From an uncultured Candidatus Melainabacteria bacterium (lineage in GTDB: Bacteria > Cyanobacteriota > Vampirovibrionia > LMEP-6097): 10,587 nucleotides of DNA. The notes beneath the pieces were generated by a model that was not told where the DNA came from, did not search any database, and worked only from the letters and a program-made list of their open reading frames with translations. How positions within the stretch are numbered: position 1 is the stretch's first letter; every line of letters starts with the position of its first letter. The stretch is taken from contig CALBDR010000143.1 of the NCBI GenBank assembly GCA_937927525.1, positions 1 through 10,587 of the forward strand, in the 5' to 3' direction. Of this stretch, positions 1 through 6,829 are shown one piece after another. The position numbers and the translations under genes were made by a program.

Positions 1-1608
1 GGTAAGTATGAGAGTATCCAGTCTGTGACAACTAATACCTTCATCAAATATACGAGTAGAGAGTATAGCAGAATATTTATTTCCTGCATTGGCTAGTATA
101 TCTTCTCTATTTGTATTTTTTGTTGCGCCTACTAACAGCACACTGCCCGGTATTCTAGTTTTAAGCTCTTCAAGCATTTCTATGCGTTCACTCAAAATAA
201 GTGTACATCTTCCGTGAGCAATTTTATCATTAGCTATTTGGGCTATTAGATCTAAATATTTAGTATTTTTAGCTAGTACGTTTAGCTGCCTAGACCAGTC
301 TCTATTTGGGTTTATAATTCTAAATGGTATATCAGTTTTTACTACTTCAACAGACGCACTTAGCTTACTGTCATCTATAGCAATTAACCTATTTGGTCCA
401 AAATAGTCTGGTAAAATTACGTGCAACCCATCTTTACGAACTGGGGTAGCGCTTAATCCTATTTTAGTTTTTGCGTTTATACCGTTAACTACTCGACTAA
501 AAGTATCAGCGGGAGACAAGTGACAATTGCCTACTAAAGAGGTAATAGTACTGTAGTTATGGTTGTCCTCAACACTTATATTATATCTAAAACCTCCAGT
601 GGGTTTTTTTGTTTCTATACTAGTTACTTTTCTTATAGAAAAAGGCTTTATTGCGCCTTTATTTAGTGTACTAACTGTTTTTCCTTGAGAAGGAGAACAA
701 ACTAAATTATCACCTATTTCAATATTTTCAGCTAATTTACGTTCTATACTATCTTTTAAAACATCATAAGTATAAATAGTGTGATTTTTAGTACAGCTTA
801 TAGATCCTCTAGGGGTTGTATTTATTTTTATGAAATTATCAATTTGATTATTTTTAAACCAGTTATAAACTTTTTTATACTCAAAACAGTTACTTTCAGT
901 ATTCCAAGACTCAACCTCTACTGGAAGTTTATTGTTTACTATAACTCCAATTTTCATAGGACCGTTTCTGGTTTTTATATATGTTTCGTAGTCTAGGCAT
1001 TCATCCACTATAATTGTTTCAAAGGTATCGTCAATTTTTGATAATCTAGTAAGTAAGCTTTTATAAATTGCAATCGTTACAGGTTTTATAATTTCTTTCC
1101 CATCACCTATAAAACCTATTTCTGCTGTAGGAATTACCTCTTTTAACAAATTAAACCATTGTTCTGCTAATAACTTGGTGTGGCATATTATTACAGTAGT
1201 TTTCTTATTTTTAGCTATTAAGTAGCCTCCTAAAAAACTTTTTCCAAAACCACAAGGGGCTTGTATAAGCCCACTATACAACTTATTATTACTATATATT
1301 TTGTCGGCTATAAGCTGTTGGTTAGGTCTTAAGCTCCCTTTAAAATCCCAATCGTACTCAGGACTTACATATCGTTTGTCTTCTAGTTCTAATATGTTTA
1401 GTTTATGCCAAGAGCCGCTAGGAACAGAACATAGTCCAGAATCTTCATCTTCTATTTCTAAGGTTGAATAAAATCTATCTCCTAGATTGTAGTTAAAAAG
1501 CACATATCTAAAGTGACCAAAAGAAACATCTATAATGTCGTCTTGATAAAAGTAAATCTTATCTGATATTGTTGCTTTTTTTAGTGTATATTTTAACTCA
1601 TTCGTCAT
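1..1608 (-). CDS. UvsW-like SF2 DNA helicase interrupted by a mini-intein (3' end beyond the window)
   Basis: The frame is open for all 536 codons from ATG 1608 to the window edge. The start lies one base after the TGA of the upstream gene. ATP-dependent SF2 DNA helicase motifs are in order: RPNQ at residues 94-97, Walker A APCGFGKS at 117-124 (Lys123), motif II VDE at 201-203 continuing as CHLSPA from 362, motif III GLSATP at 384-389, and a motif V-like FDEGIS at 521-526. The DECH box is split by 158 foreign residues (204-361) with intein blocks, so the visible mature protein would be 378 residues plus the missing C-terminus. The phage UvsW/RadD-like group, which remodels branched DNA and helps recombination-dependent replication, is the best family match; that placement comes from motif style and context. 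Motif VI would lie outside the window. Without protein splicing the Walker B motif is broken, so the helicase should be inactive. Confidence 0.9.
   Translation of the reverse strand, partial: MTNELKYTLKKATISDKIYFYQDDIIDVSFGHFRYVLFNYNLGDRFYSTLEIEDEDSGLCSVPSGSWHKLNILELEDKRYVSPEYDWDFKGSLRPNQQLIADKIYSNNKLYSGLIQAPCGFGKSFLGGYLIAKNKKTTVIICHTKLLAEQWFNLLKEVIPTAEIGFIGDGKEIIKPVTIAIYKSLLTRLSKIDDTFETIIVDECLDYETYIKTRNGPMKIGVIVNNKLPVEVESWNTESNCFEYKKVYNWFKNNQIDNFIKINTTPRGSISCTKNHTIYTYDVLKDSIERKLAENIEIGDNLVCSPSQGKTVSTLNKGAIKPFSIRKVTSIETKKPTGGFRYNISVEDNHNYSTITSLVGNCHLSPADTFSRVVNGINAKTKIGLSATPVRKDGLHVILPDYFGPNRLIAIDDSKLSASVEVVKTDIPFRIINPNRDWSRQLNVLAKNTKYLDLIAQIANDKIAHGRCTLILSERIEMLEELKTRIPGSVLLVGATKNTNREDILANAGNKYSAILSTRIFDEGISCHRLDTLILT
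526..999 (-). mobile_element. Mini-intein (158 residues) inserted in the DECH box of the SF2 helicase
   Basis: It covers helicase residues 204-361. It starts with Cys1 in CLDYETYIKT (block A) and carries block B GSISCTKNHTIYT, with Thr70 and His73 in intein numbering (the TxxH signature). A block F sequence RYNISVEDNHNYST includes His147, and it ends in LVGN with Asn158, followed by Cys+1. Removing it joins VDE to CHLSPA and restores a perfect motif II, which fixes both boundaries. The Cys of the DECH box itself serves as the +1 nucleophile. Only about 60 residues separate blocks B and F, and they hold no LAGLIDADG or HNH motif, so there is no homing endonuclease domain. The penultimate residue is Gly instead of the usual His. 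Boundaries are seen directly; splicing activity is inferred. Confidence 0.93.
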
Positions 1609-1609
1609 G

Positions 1610-2131
1610 TCATAGTTTTATAGACTCTATATCAGACTTAAAAGGAGTAAATTTATACAGATGCCACATATTGTCTATATAAACTATAGTAACCCATTGA
1701 TCTAATAATTCTTTTAGGTCTATCATTCCTCTACGTATTTTGAATGGGTAACTAACTGTATGCACCCAAAACACATTCCTTCTAATTTTTCTAATTTTTA
1801 CATTTCTAGCTTTAAACTCTTGTTTTTTTGATAGGTTGTATATTTTGAAATTAGCATCAATAATCCATTTTACTTCTTTAGTGATAAGCTGAGACATATT
1901 GAGACAAGTTACATCAAAGCTATAATCTTCTTCTTTTACTTGTAAATATCTTTGTAGAATATTTTTATCTTGGTCAAACCTGTCTACAAAGAAATATTTA
2001 CCAAACTCTTTCTTTTGGACTTCTATTGTCTCCGTATTAACTCGATAGTTAAAAGGAGGTTCTAGAAGCCCAAAAGCAGGAAATTTAATGCCGTAGAACT
2101 TACTCTTCAAATGCATAAGAAGATAATTCAC
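1610..2131 (-). CDS. Unknown protein between DNA polymerase and the SF2 helicase (173 aa)
   Basis: I do not recognise this protein. It is a basic, aromatic-rich soluble protein without signal peptide, membrane segment or cysteine motif. The C-terminal half has a patch of basic residues (KARNVKIRKIRRNVFWVH) that could contact nucleic acid or protein, which is only a guess. The reading frame overlaps the 3' end of polymerase exon 2 by 32 nt when begun at GTG 2131. An AGGTAGGA sequence lies about 10 nt upstream of that GTG. An ATG at 2116 in the same frame would reduce the overlap to 17 nt but has no close ribosome binding site, so the start is unsure. It ends TGA-C-ATG against the SF2 helicase, which indicates co-translation within the replication operon. 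Confidence 0.75.
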   Translation of the reverse strand: MNYLLMHLKSKFYGIKFPAFGLLEPPFNYRVNTETIEVQKKEFGKYFFVDRFDQDKNILQRYLQVKEEDYSFDVTCLNMSQLITKEVKWIIDANFKIYNLSKKQEFKARNVKIRKIRRNVFWVHTVSYPFKIRRGMIDLKELLDQWVTIVYIDNMWHLYKFTPFKSDIESIKL

Positions 2132-2628
2132 CCCAAGAAGGTCCTACCTCTACATCTACTACAATAGGGCACTGAGGAATGTATACTCCTCTATCTTTTT
2201 GCAGATTAGCTGTCAAAGTTTTAGCGTAGAGAGGTAAAAATTCATTTTTTACTTCAGCCACGACAGAGTCGTGTACTGTAGCAAAAATACGTACATCTTT
2301 TTCTAAGTTATTTTCTTTTACCCAACTCACAGTATCTACCAGCCCCATAATATTAATATCGCTTGCAACACTTTGAATTAAGAAGTTCAGACCACTTCTG
2401 GAAGCGTGCGTAGCTACGCCTCTATTTGCTGACTGTACCTCTGGAAGTCTTCTTTTTCTACCAAAAGCACTATAAATAAAATAGCTAGATTCGATAGTAG
2501 ATAAACACGCATCAATCCACTTACGCAAATTATTCGCTTCGTTAAAATACTTAGTAATAAAGTCTTTAGCTTCTGCTTGGGTAATATTAGCTGTTTCTGC
2601 AATTTTAGAAGGCCCAGCACCATATAAA
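2100..2628 (-). CDS. polA-like: Family A DNA polymerase, exon 2 (palm and fingers C-terminal part)
   Basis: This exon supplies residues 575-749 of the spliced polymerase. It opens with LYGAGPSKIA, the second half of motif B, whose first half RQYSKAITFGI ends exon 1. Joined, they give the canonical R-x3-K-x3-F-x3-YG O-helix, with Tyr576 at the E. coli Tyr766 position. RSGLNFLIQSVASDI follows, the conserved N-x3-Q-x3-DI stretch of the fingers/palm. Motif C reads ATVHDSVV, with catalytic Asp694; the usual HDE glutamate is a serine. The frame ends at TAA 2100. An ATG at 2633 that could be taken for a start lies in the 3' end of the intron (ATGTG, before TTA TAT GGT), so this is not an independent gene. 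The first base of the exon completes the split Ile574 codon. Confidence 0.9.
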
Positions 2629-2922
2629 CACATTATCTATTATTTTCATAATAGTGTGGACTATACCTTAACCCTTCTACGTTGTCTTATCTAGTTCTAA
2701 GAGGATGGATAATACTAAGAAGGGTTCCCGCCGTATTATGATTTTACTCATCGCAACAATATCTGTTCTAGATACTTTGTCAGTCTCTGAACCATTTATA
2801 AATATCCCTATTTATTCTGGCTGCTGATCGGCATTTTAAAGCGTTCCAGCAATTGAGCGGGTTAATCTCTATATTTATTCACCTGAGATAGTATTACTAC
2901 TAATCGGAACCTTTATACGTTA
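2629..2922 (-). ncRNA. Group IA self-splicing intron in DNA polymerase motif B (294 nt, no ORF)
   Basis: The conserved cores are readable. R is GGTTCAGAGACTG (2793-2781) and S is AAGGTATAGTCC (2669-2658); they form P7 with GACUG/UAGUC. P3 is CCCGC (2861-2857) with GCGGG (2731-2727). P4 is UUGCUG (2852-2847) with CAGCAG (2826-2821). P6a is ATAAATA/TATTTAT. P8 is AACCCTTCT (2726-2718) with AGAAGGGTT (2678-2670). P9 is a 7-bp stem with a GAAA tetraloop (2654-2637). Two small hairpins between P7 and P3' (P7.1/P7.2) place it in subgroup IA. P1 pairs exon bases 2929-2923 with the guide at 2904-2910, ending in the U2923-G2910 wobble. The intron ends at omegaG 2629. Bases 2628-2623 can pair with 2912-2917 as P10. 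Splicing restores FGI-LYG. A stop codon three codons into the intron truncates any unspliced product. Confidence 0.95.
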
Positions 2923-4643
2923 ATCCCGAAGGTGATAGCTTTAGAGTATTGTCTCAAGTCTGGATACAAGTCTTTTACTTCATTAACTGCACACTTTAGC
3001 TTAAACATATTCTTCGCTACGTAAGAGTGAAAGTCTAACTTTTCAATAAAGGCTTTTTGTAAAAACTTATCATTGCTTAGTGCTGCAGCTACATACACTT
3101 CTGCGGTTCCCAAGTCTGCTTGCACAATACTGTAACCGTCTCTAGCTTTAAATACTTTTTTAATGCCAGAATCTTTATCTCTAGGTAGATTTTGATAGTT
3201 TAGAACTCCACTAGAACTTAGCCTGCCTGAAGTTGTTCCTGTGATATTAAAGCTAGACCTAAGCATCATATCACTGTCTAACCCTTCCCTAATATTTTTT
3301 AGGTAGGTCTGGCTTAGCTTAACTTTTTTACGCAAGTCCAGTACAGCTTCGGTAATAGGATGCTGCAGTTCTGTTAATACTTCAGCATCAGTGCTGTAAG
3401 CTCCTGTATCTGTTCTTTTTAGTGGCTTTAGTTTTAGAATATCGAACAAAACTTGACGAAGATGATATACACTGTTTGGATTAAAAATTTTATCCTCAGT
3501 GGCTTCGAACTCTTGAATAGCCGGATGGAAAGCTAGTTCATTCATAGTTTCTTCAATATCAATCTTATAATCTTCTATTAGCTCATCCAGGATTTCTACA
3601 CTAATAGGACCGCCATTACTCTCTAGGTGAATAAGGGCCAGAGTTGCAGGTTTTAATATGTTGTTATATAGCTTAGTAAAGTGAGGGTTTTTATCTACCA
3701 AAGGCTTGAACTTTTGGTACAGCTGCATAGTAGCGTCCCCGTCTCTTACTGCGTATGGACCCAACACTTCTGGCGGAAGCATACCATAGTTAAAGTCTGC
3801 CAACTTAACTTTGTGTTTTCTGGCCCACGTCTTTTTATAGTCGTCTAGCTCTTTTTCATAGTCACCCAAGTCAGTAAACTTCATAGCTAGCTGTTTTAAT
3901 CCATGAGAGCCTACACTTTCATCCAAACAATAGTGAAGTAACATGGTATCTTCAAAGTCAGGAAATTCAAAACCGTACTCATAGTTAATGAACTGAATAT
4001 CGAATTTGGCATTATGGAATACGCATTTAGTGGTTTTAAATATCTCTTCAAACTCATCATAATAATGCTCAATAATGTGTGCATCTACATATACACCTTC
4101 ATGAGGTTCTGTGCTAAATACAAAACCTAGAATATTCCCTTTTCGAGGAGATAGAGAAGTTGTTTCAGTATCTACAGAGATTACTTTAGCTTCTTGCAGC
4201 TTTTTTAAATAAGGTAGGAAGTCTAACTCATCAGTAAAGTGCTCATAGTATTTGTCAAACAGCAGAGGCTGTTCTCCATTAACAATACTTTTTATCTTTT
4301 TAAAAGCTTTGTGCAATTCATCTGCATATTGTGGTTTAATAAATACCATATTAGGATCTAAGATAGGTATAAACTTATCATTTACTACACTGCCGTTATA
4401 CTTAGTAATACCCGTAAGACCACAAGCATATTTCAGAGAGTCAGACCCCACGGGACAAATAATATCATATTTATCAAAGATTTTATAGTCAAAACCTTCA
4501 ATGTCTTTTTTTAAGATCTTTTCCTTAGGTTCTTTGCTTAAATAGGAAACATCAAACTGTAAATCATCAGAATAGTCTTTTAAAAGAGTTGGTACTGCAT
4601 TTTTTAGCGGTGAAGGCAATACATATAGTAATTTTTTATTCAT
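2923..4643 (-). CDS. polA-like: Family A DNA polymerase, exon 1 (UDG-like region, 3'-5' exonuclease, polymerase N-terminal part)
   Basis: Replicative phage DNA polymerase; this exon gives residues 1-574 of a 749-residue spliced product. Residues about 55-120 (CPVGSDSL, then FIPILDPN) resemble the uracil-DNA-glycosylase-like domain seen in some SPO1-type polymerases; this is an inference from pattern. The proofreading domain has ExoI VDTET (Asp158, Glu160), ExoII FHNAKFD and ExoIII YAVRD. Polymerase motifs include TTSGRLSSSG, NYQNLPRD, motif A VQADLGTAEV (Asp510) and the first half of motif B, RQYSKAITFGI, with Phe572 at the E. coli Phe762 position. ATG 4643 has GAGGA five bases upstream. In unspliced RNA the frame adds Asn-Val and stops at 2913, giving a 576-residue protein with proofreading motifs but no motif C. 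It follows the primase gene after a 54-base gap. Confidence 0.95.
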
Positions 4644-4648
4644 AGTTA

Positions 4649-4653
4649 TCCTC
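4649..4653 (-). promoter_or_regulatory. Ribosome binding site of the DNA polymerase gene
   Basis: GAGGA is separated by five bases from ATG 4643. It is a good Shine-Dalgarno match and fixes the polymerase start. Confidence 0.7.
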
Positions 4654-4662
4654 TGTTGTTAC

Positions 4663-4697
4663 AACCTATAAATAGGTTAGTTTTTACCATTAGTCAA
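4663..4697 (-). promoter_or_regulatory. Possible internal promoter and hairpin ahead of DNA polymerase
   Basis: TTGACT (4697-4692), directly after the primase stop, is followed 17 bases later by TATTTA (4674-4669), a good -35 with a poor -10. A perfect 6-bp hairpin AACCTA/TAGGTT (4678-4663) overlaps the -10. It has no U-tract, so it is not a clear terminator. It may be an operator, an RNA processing site or an mRNA stabiliser. Weak evidence. Confidence 0.35.
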
Positions 4698-5585
4698 TTA
4701 AAAAATATCTTTAGGACTGCCTAGATAGTACTCAGCAGTTTCAGCATTTAAAACTCCAGGATCTACGTCTTTCGGTAGATTTACTATTTTAGATTCAATA
4801 TTTCTCTGTTCTAATAGTTTTTGAATTTTAGTAGCTGCTAAACTACCTGAACTGTCTCCATCCATTAAAATAGTTACCATTCTAGTTCCATATTCATCTA
4901 ATAATTTTGCTTTTGCGGCGGTAAAGTTTTGAGTACCAAAAATACATAAAGAGTTTATATATCCAAGTTCATATAATTTTAATACGTCGAAAAGACCTTC
5001 GACTAATATTATGTGTGTAAAATTTTCTATCTTATCTAGAGGAAATAGAATGTTCGATACCGATACTTGCGCAGGCTTTCTTAAATACTTAGGTTTATCA
5101 CTAACATCTGAAAGAATTCTATATCTGCCTTCAACAAATTTTAGTTTTTTATGTTGATAAATTGGAATACAGATATAGTCATGGAACCCGTTAGAATCAG
5201 TAAAAAAAGCTTCAAACTCCTCTAGAGTTTTTGAAGAAATACCTTTAAAATCGTGCTTTACTGAGATAATGTTTTCTGGGAGCCTAACTTCTCCCTTATT
5301 CTTAATGAGTCCCAGCTTATTCTGTAGTTTTTTAATTTTATAGCCTAGTTTACTTTGTATTTGTGGTGCTTGTGTTACTCCCAAACATTCAAAAAAGTAT
5401 TGAATATTACCTTTAAAACCGCAAGAAAAACAATTAAATACACCTTTTTCTAAGTTCAAAGATAGACTGGGATTTTTATCTTCGTGTAATCCGCTAAAAC
5501 ATTTAACTTTTAGTTCACTTGGATTGTTAGGGTCTAAAACATATAAAATTCCGTGCTCCGTTAGAACTTTTTCAACATCATCCAC
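4698..5585 (-). CDS. DnaG-type primase (zinc finger and TOPRIM)
   Basis: RNA primase for lagging-strand synthesis, 295 aa and so much shorter than cellular DnaG (about 600), lacking a fused helicase or helicase-binding domain. The N-terminus holds a CHC2-type zinc site: Cys29, His34, Cys52, Cys55 in CFSGLHEDKNPS and FNCFSCG. The TOPRIM domain has ILVEGLFDVL (Glu196), FGTQ, LMDGDSSG (Asp242, Asp244) and PKDVDPGVL at 271-279. The start is GTG 5585, which overlaps the cupin stop (TGA 5580-5578) by 8 nt. GGAG lies about nine bases upstream; neither ATG close by is in frame. Translational coupling to the cupin is likely. The replicative helicase is encoded separately two genes upstream, so the two would have to interact as partners, unlike the fused T7 gp4. 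Confidence 0.93.
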   Translation of the reverse strand: MDDVEKVLTEHGILYVLDPNNPSELKVKCFSGLHEDKNPSLSLNLEKGVFNCFSCGFKGNIQYFFECLGVTQAPQIQSKLGYKIKKLQNKLGLIKNKGEVRLPENIISVKHDFKGISSKTLEEFEAFFTDSNGFHDYICIPIYQHKKLKFVEGRYRILSDVSDKPKYLRKPAQVSVSNILFPLDKIENFTHIILVEGLFDVLKLYELGYINSLCIFGTQNFTAAKAKLLDEYGTRMVTILMDGDSSGSLAATKIQKLLEQRNIESKIVNLPKDVDPGVLNAETAEYYLGSPKDIF

Positions 5586-5955
5586 TTTGACTATCTCCAG
5601 GCATCACTCTATAATTGTCTTCAATAGAGTCCGCTGTGCTTACTTCTATGATTTCACTGTTATCCTCTAACGCTATTAGTTGGTGCACCGTTAAAGGCTT
5701 GATTCTAATGGAATCTCCTAATTTTAAGGTCTTTTCCTTGATATTACCATTACTAGTATCTATTAGTCTTAAGGTAAAACCGCCTTTTTGTACGTACCAA
5801 GTCTCATCTTTTTCTCGGTGAAAGTGCATTGAAAATTTATTTTCTGCTTTTGTAAAATGTAACAGTTTTCCGCAATATAGATCATTTGTAGCAAAGATAT
5901 ATTCATATCCCCACTTTTTTTCTACATACCCACTAAATCTCTTTACGCTCGACAT
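5578..5955 (-). CDS. Cupin protein related to mannose-6-phosphate isomerase type II/WbuC
   Basis: A single-domain cupin of 125 aa. Cupin motif 1 is SMHFHREKDETWYVQKG with His44, His46, Glu51 and Gly58. Motif 2 is LGDSIRIKPLTVHQ with Gly80, Pro87 and His91. The three His and the Glu are the expected metal ligands. The C-terminal EIIEVSTADSIEDNYRV matches the ending of ManC/type II sugar-phosphate isomerase cupins. The likely role is isomerising or binding a phosphosugar or nucleotide sugar; the exact substrate is unknown. The first 23 nt overlap the end of the kinase gene upstream and the last 8 nt overlap the primase, so it is clearly co-translated with both. The kinase next door supports a shared sugar pathway. 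It could also be a non-enzymatic sensor. Confidence 0.85.
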   Translation of the reverse strand: MSSVKRFSGYVEKKWGYEYIFATNDLYCGKLLHFTKAENKFSMHFHREKDETWYVQKGGFTLRLIDTSNGNIKEKTLKLGDSIRIKPLTVHQLIALEDNSEIIEVSTADSIEDNYRVMPGDSQSG

Positions 5956-6829
5956 AGGTTGTTCCTTTTTTTGTTACAGCTATTCCTGCTACTTTATTTG
6001 CAAACTGTATTGAGTCTGCTATACTATACTGTTCTTGAAGAGAAACTGCTAAACCTGCCATAAAGCTATCGCCTGCTCCAGTTACATCTACTGTGTTAGG
6101 CACTGAAAAAGCTTTAAACTTTTTTACTCCTCCAGTACGAGAAACTAAAATACTGCCTAATTTGCCCAGGGTAATAATTAAATTATGTACATTAAGTTTT
6201 TCTACAGAGTTTTGCAAATATTTATTTGATAAACTATTGACAAACTCATTCTCTAAGATTACGTTCTCTACACCCACCCACTCAATAAATTCTTTAGCAT
6301 TAGGCTTTAGAATATAAGCTCCCGAGTATCTATCTAGCTTTTTTTTAGGGTCTACTAGTACAGGAATATTGTGTGTCTGGGCTCTAGTTATTAACGCTTC
6401 TGGACAGTTAATAGTGCCTTTGTTATAATCACTTAATACAATCAGACTAGGGGGTTCTGAGAACAGTTCATTTATTAGATACTGTTCATCGTGTATAACT
6501 TCGTAGTCATAATCTAATCTAGCTAAATACTTACCATTACTGTATATTCGTTTCTTTACCACGTCTTTATTAGAATTTATGGTTGCTTTTGCTTTTAGCT
6601 TTTCTTGGCACATTAGCTTAGGCATTTTTGATTTTTTGTGTAAGGCACAGTAAAGCTTTACATCTGCATCAAGATTTTTTATATTAAGTGCAGTGTTTCC
6701 AGCTCCGCCTAGATAATAGTTGACAGTTTCTGGATTAACTACTTGTGCTGTCACACACTCTGGAGACATTCTAGTACTTTTTCCAAAAATATAAAAGTCC
6801 AGCATTACATCGCCTATTACTCCTATCAT
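5933..6829 (-). CDS. hldE-like: PfkB-family sugar kinase resembling the HldE (heptose-7-phosphate kinase) domain
   Basis: ATP-dependent kinase of 298 aa, close in layout to the N-terminal domain of E. coli HldE, which phosphorylates D-glycero-beta-D-manno-heptose 7-phosphate at C1. Visible landmarks are IGDVMLDFYIFG (5-16), RMSPEC (20-25) in place of RISPEA, GGAGNTALNI (41-50), LSDYNKG (132-138), VDPKKKLDRYSGA (159-171), LKPNAKEF (174-181) and DVTGAGDSFMAG (248-259) with catalytic base Asp254. The C-terminal adenylyltransferase domain of bifunctional HldE is absent, and no such gene is seen in the window. The ATG overlaps the helicase stop as ATGA (4 nt), and its end overlaps the cupin by 23 nt. 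The exact sugar cannot be read from sequence; another PfkB sugar is possible. Confidence 0.88.
   Translation of the reverse strand: MIGVIGDVMLDFYIFGKSTRMSPECVTAQVVNPETVNYYLGGAGNTALNIKNLDADVKLYCALHKKSKMPKLMCQEKLKAKATINSNKDVVKKRIYSNGKYLARLDYDYEVIHDEQYLINELFSEPPSLIVLSDYNKGTINCPEALITRAQTHNIPVLVDPKKKLDRYSGAYILKPNAKEFIEWVGVENVILENEFVNSLSNKYLQNSVEKLNVHNLIITLGKLGSILVSRTGGVKKFKAFSVPNTVDVTGAGDSFMAGLAVSLQEQYSIADSIQFANKVAGIAVTKKGTTYVERKEI

Noticed and set aside
781..996. Plus-strand frame within the intein region
   Set aside because: It is the antisense of the intein, which has strong protein motifs on the minus strand.
2414..2623. Open frame of 69 codons overlapping polymerase exon 2
   Set aside because: It lies in another frame of exon 2, whose product has clear polymerase motifs; the composition looks like a shadow translation.
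2100..2633. Polymerase C-terminal fragment as an independent gene starting at 2633
   Set aside because: The ATG at 2633 is in the last bases of the group I intron, and the reading frame joins exon 1 precisely at motif B.
2650..2910. Homing endonuclease gene within the intron
   Set aside because: No open frame of useful length or HNH, GIY-YIG or LAGLIDADG motif is present; the 294 nt are taken up by ribozyme structure.
4252..4488. Plus-strand frame opposite the polymerase
   Set aside because: It is antisense to the UDG-like region of the polymerase, with no ribosome binding site or protein features.
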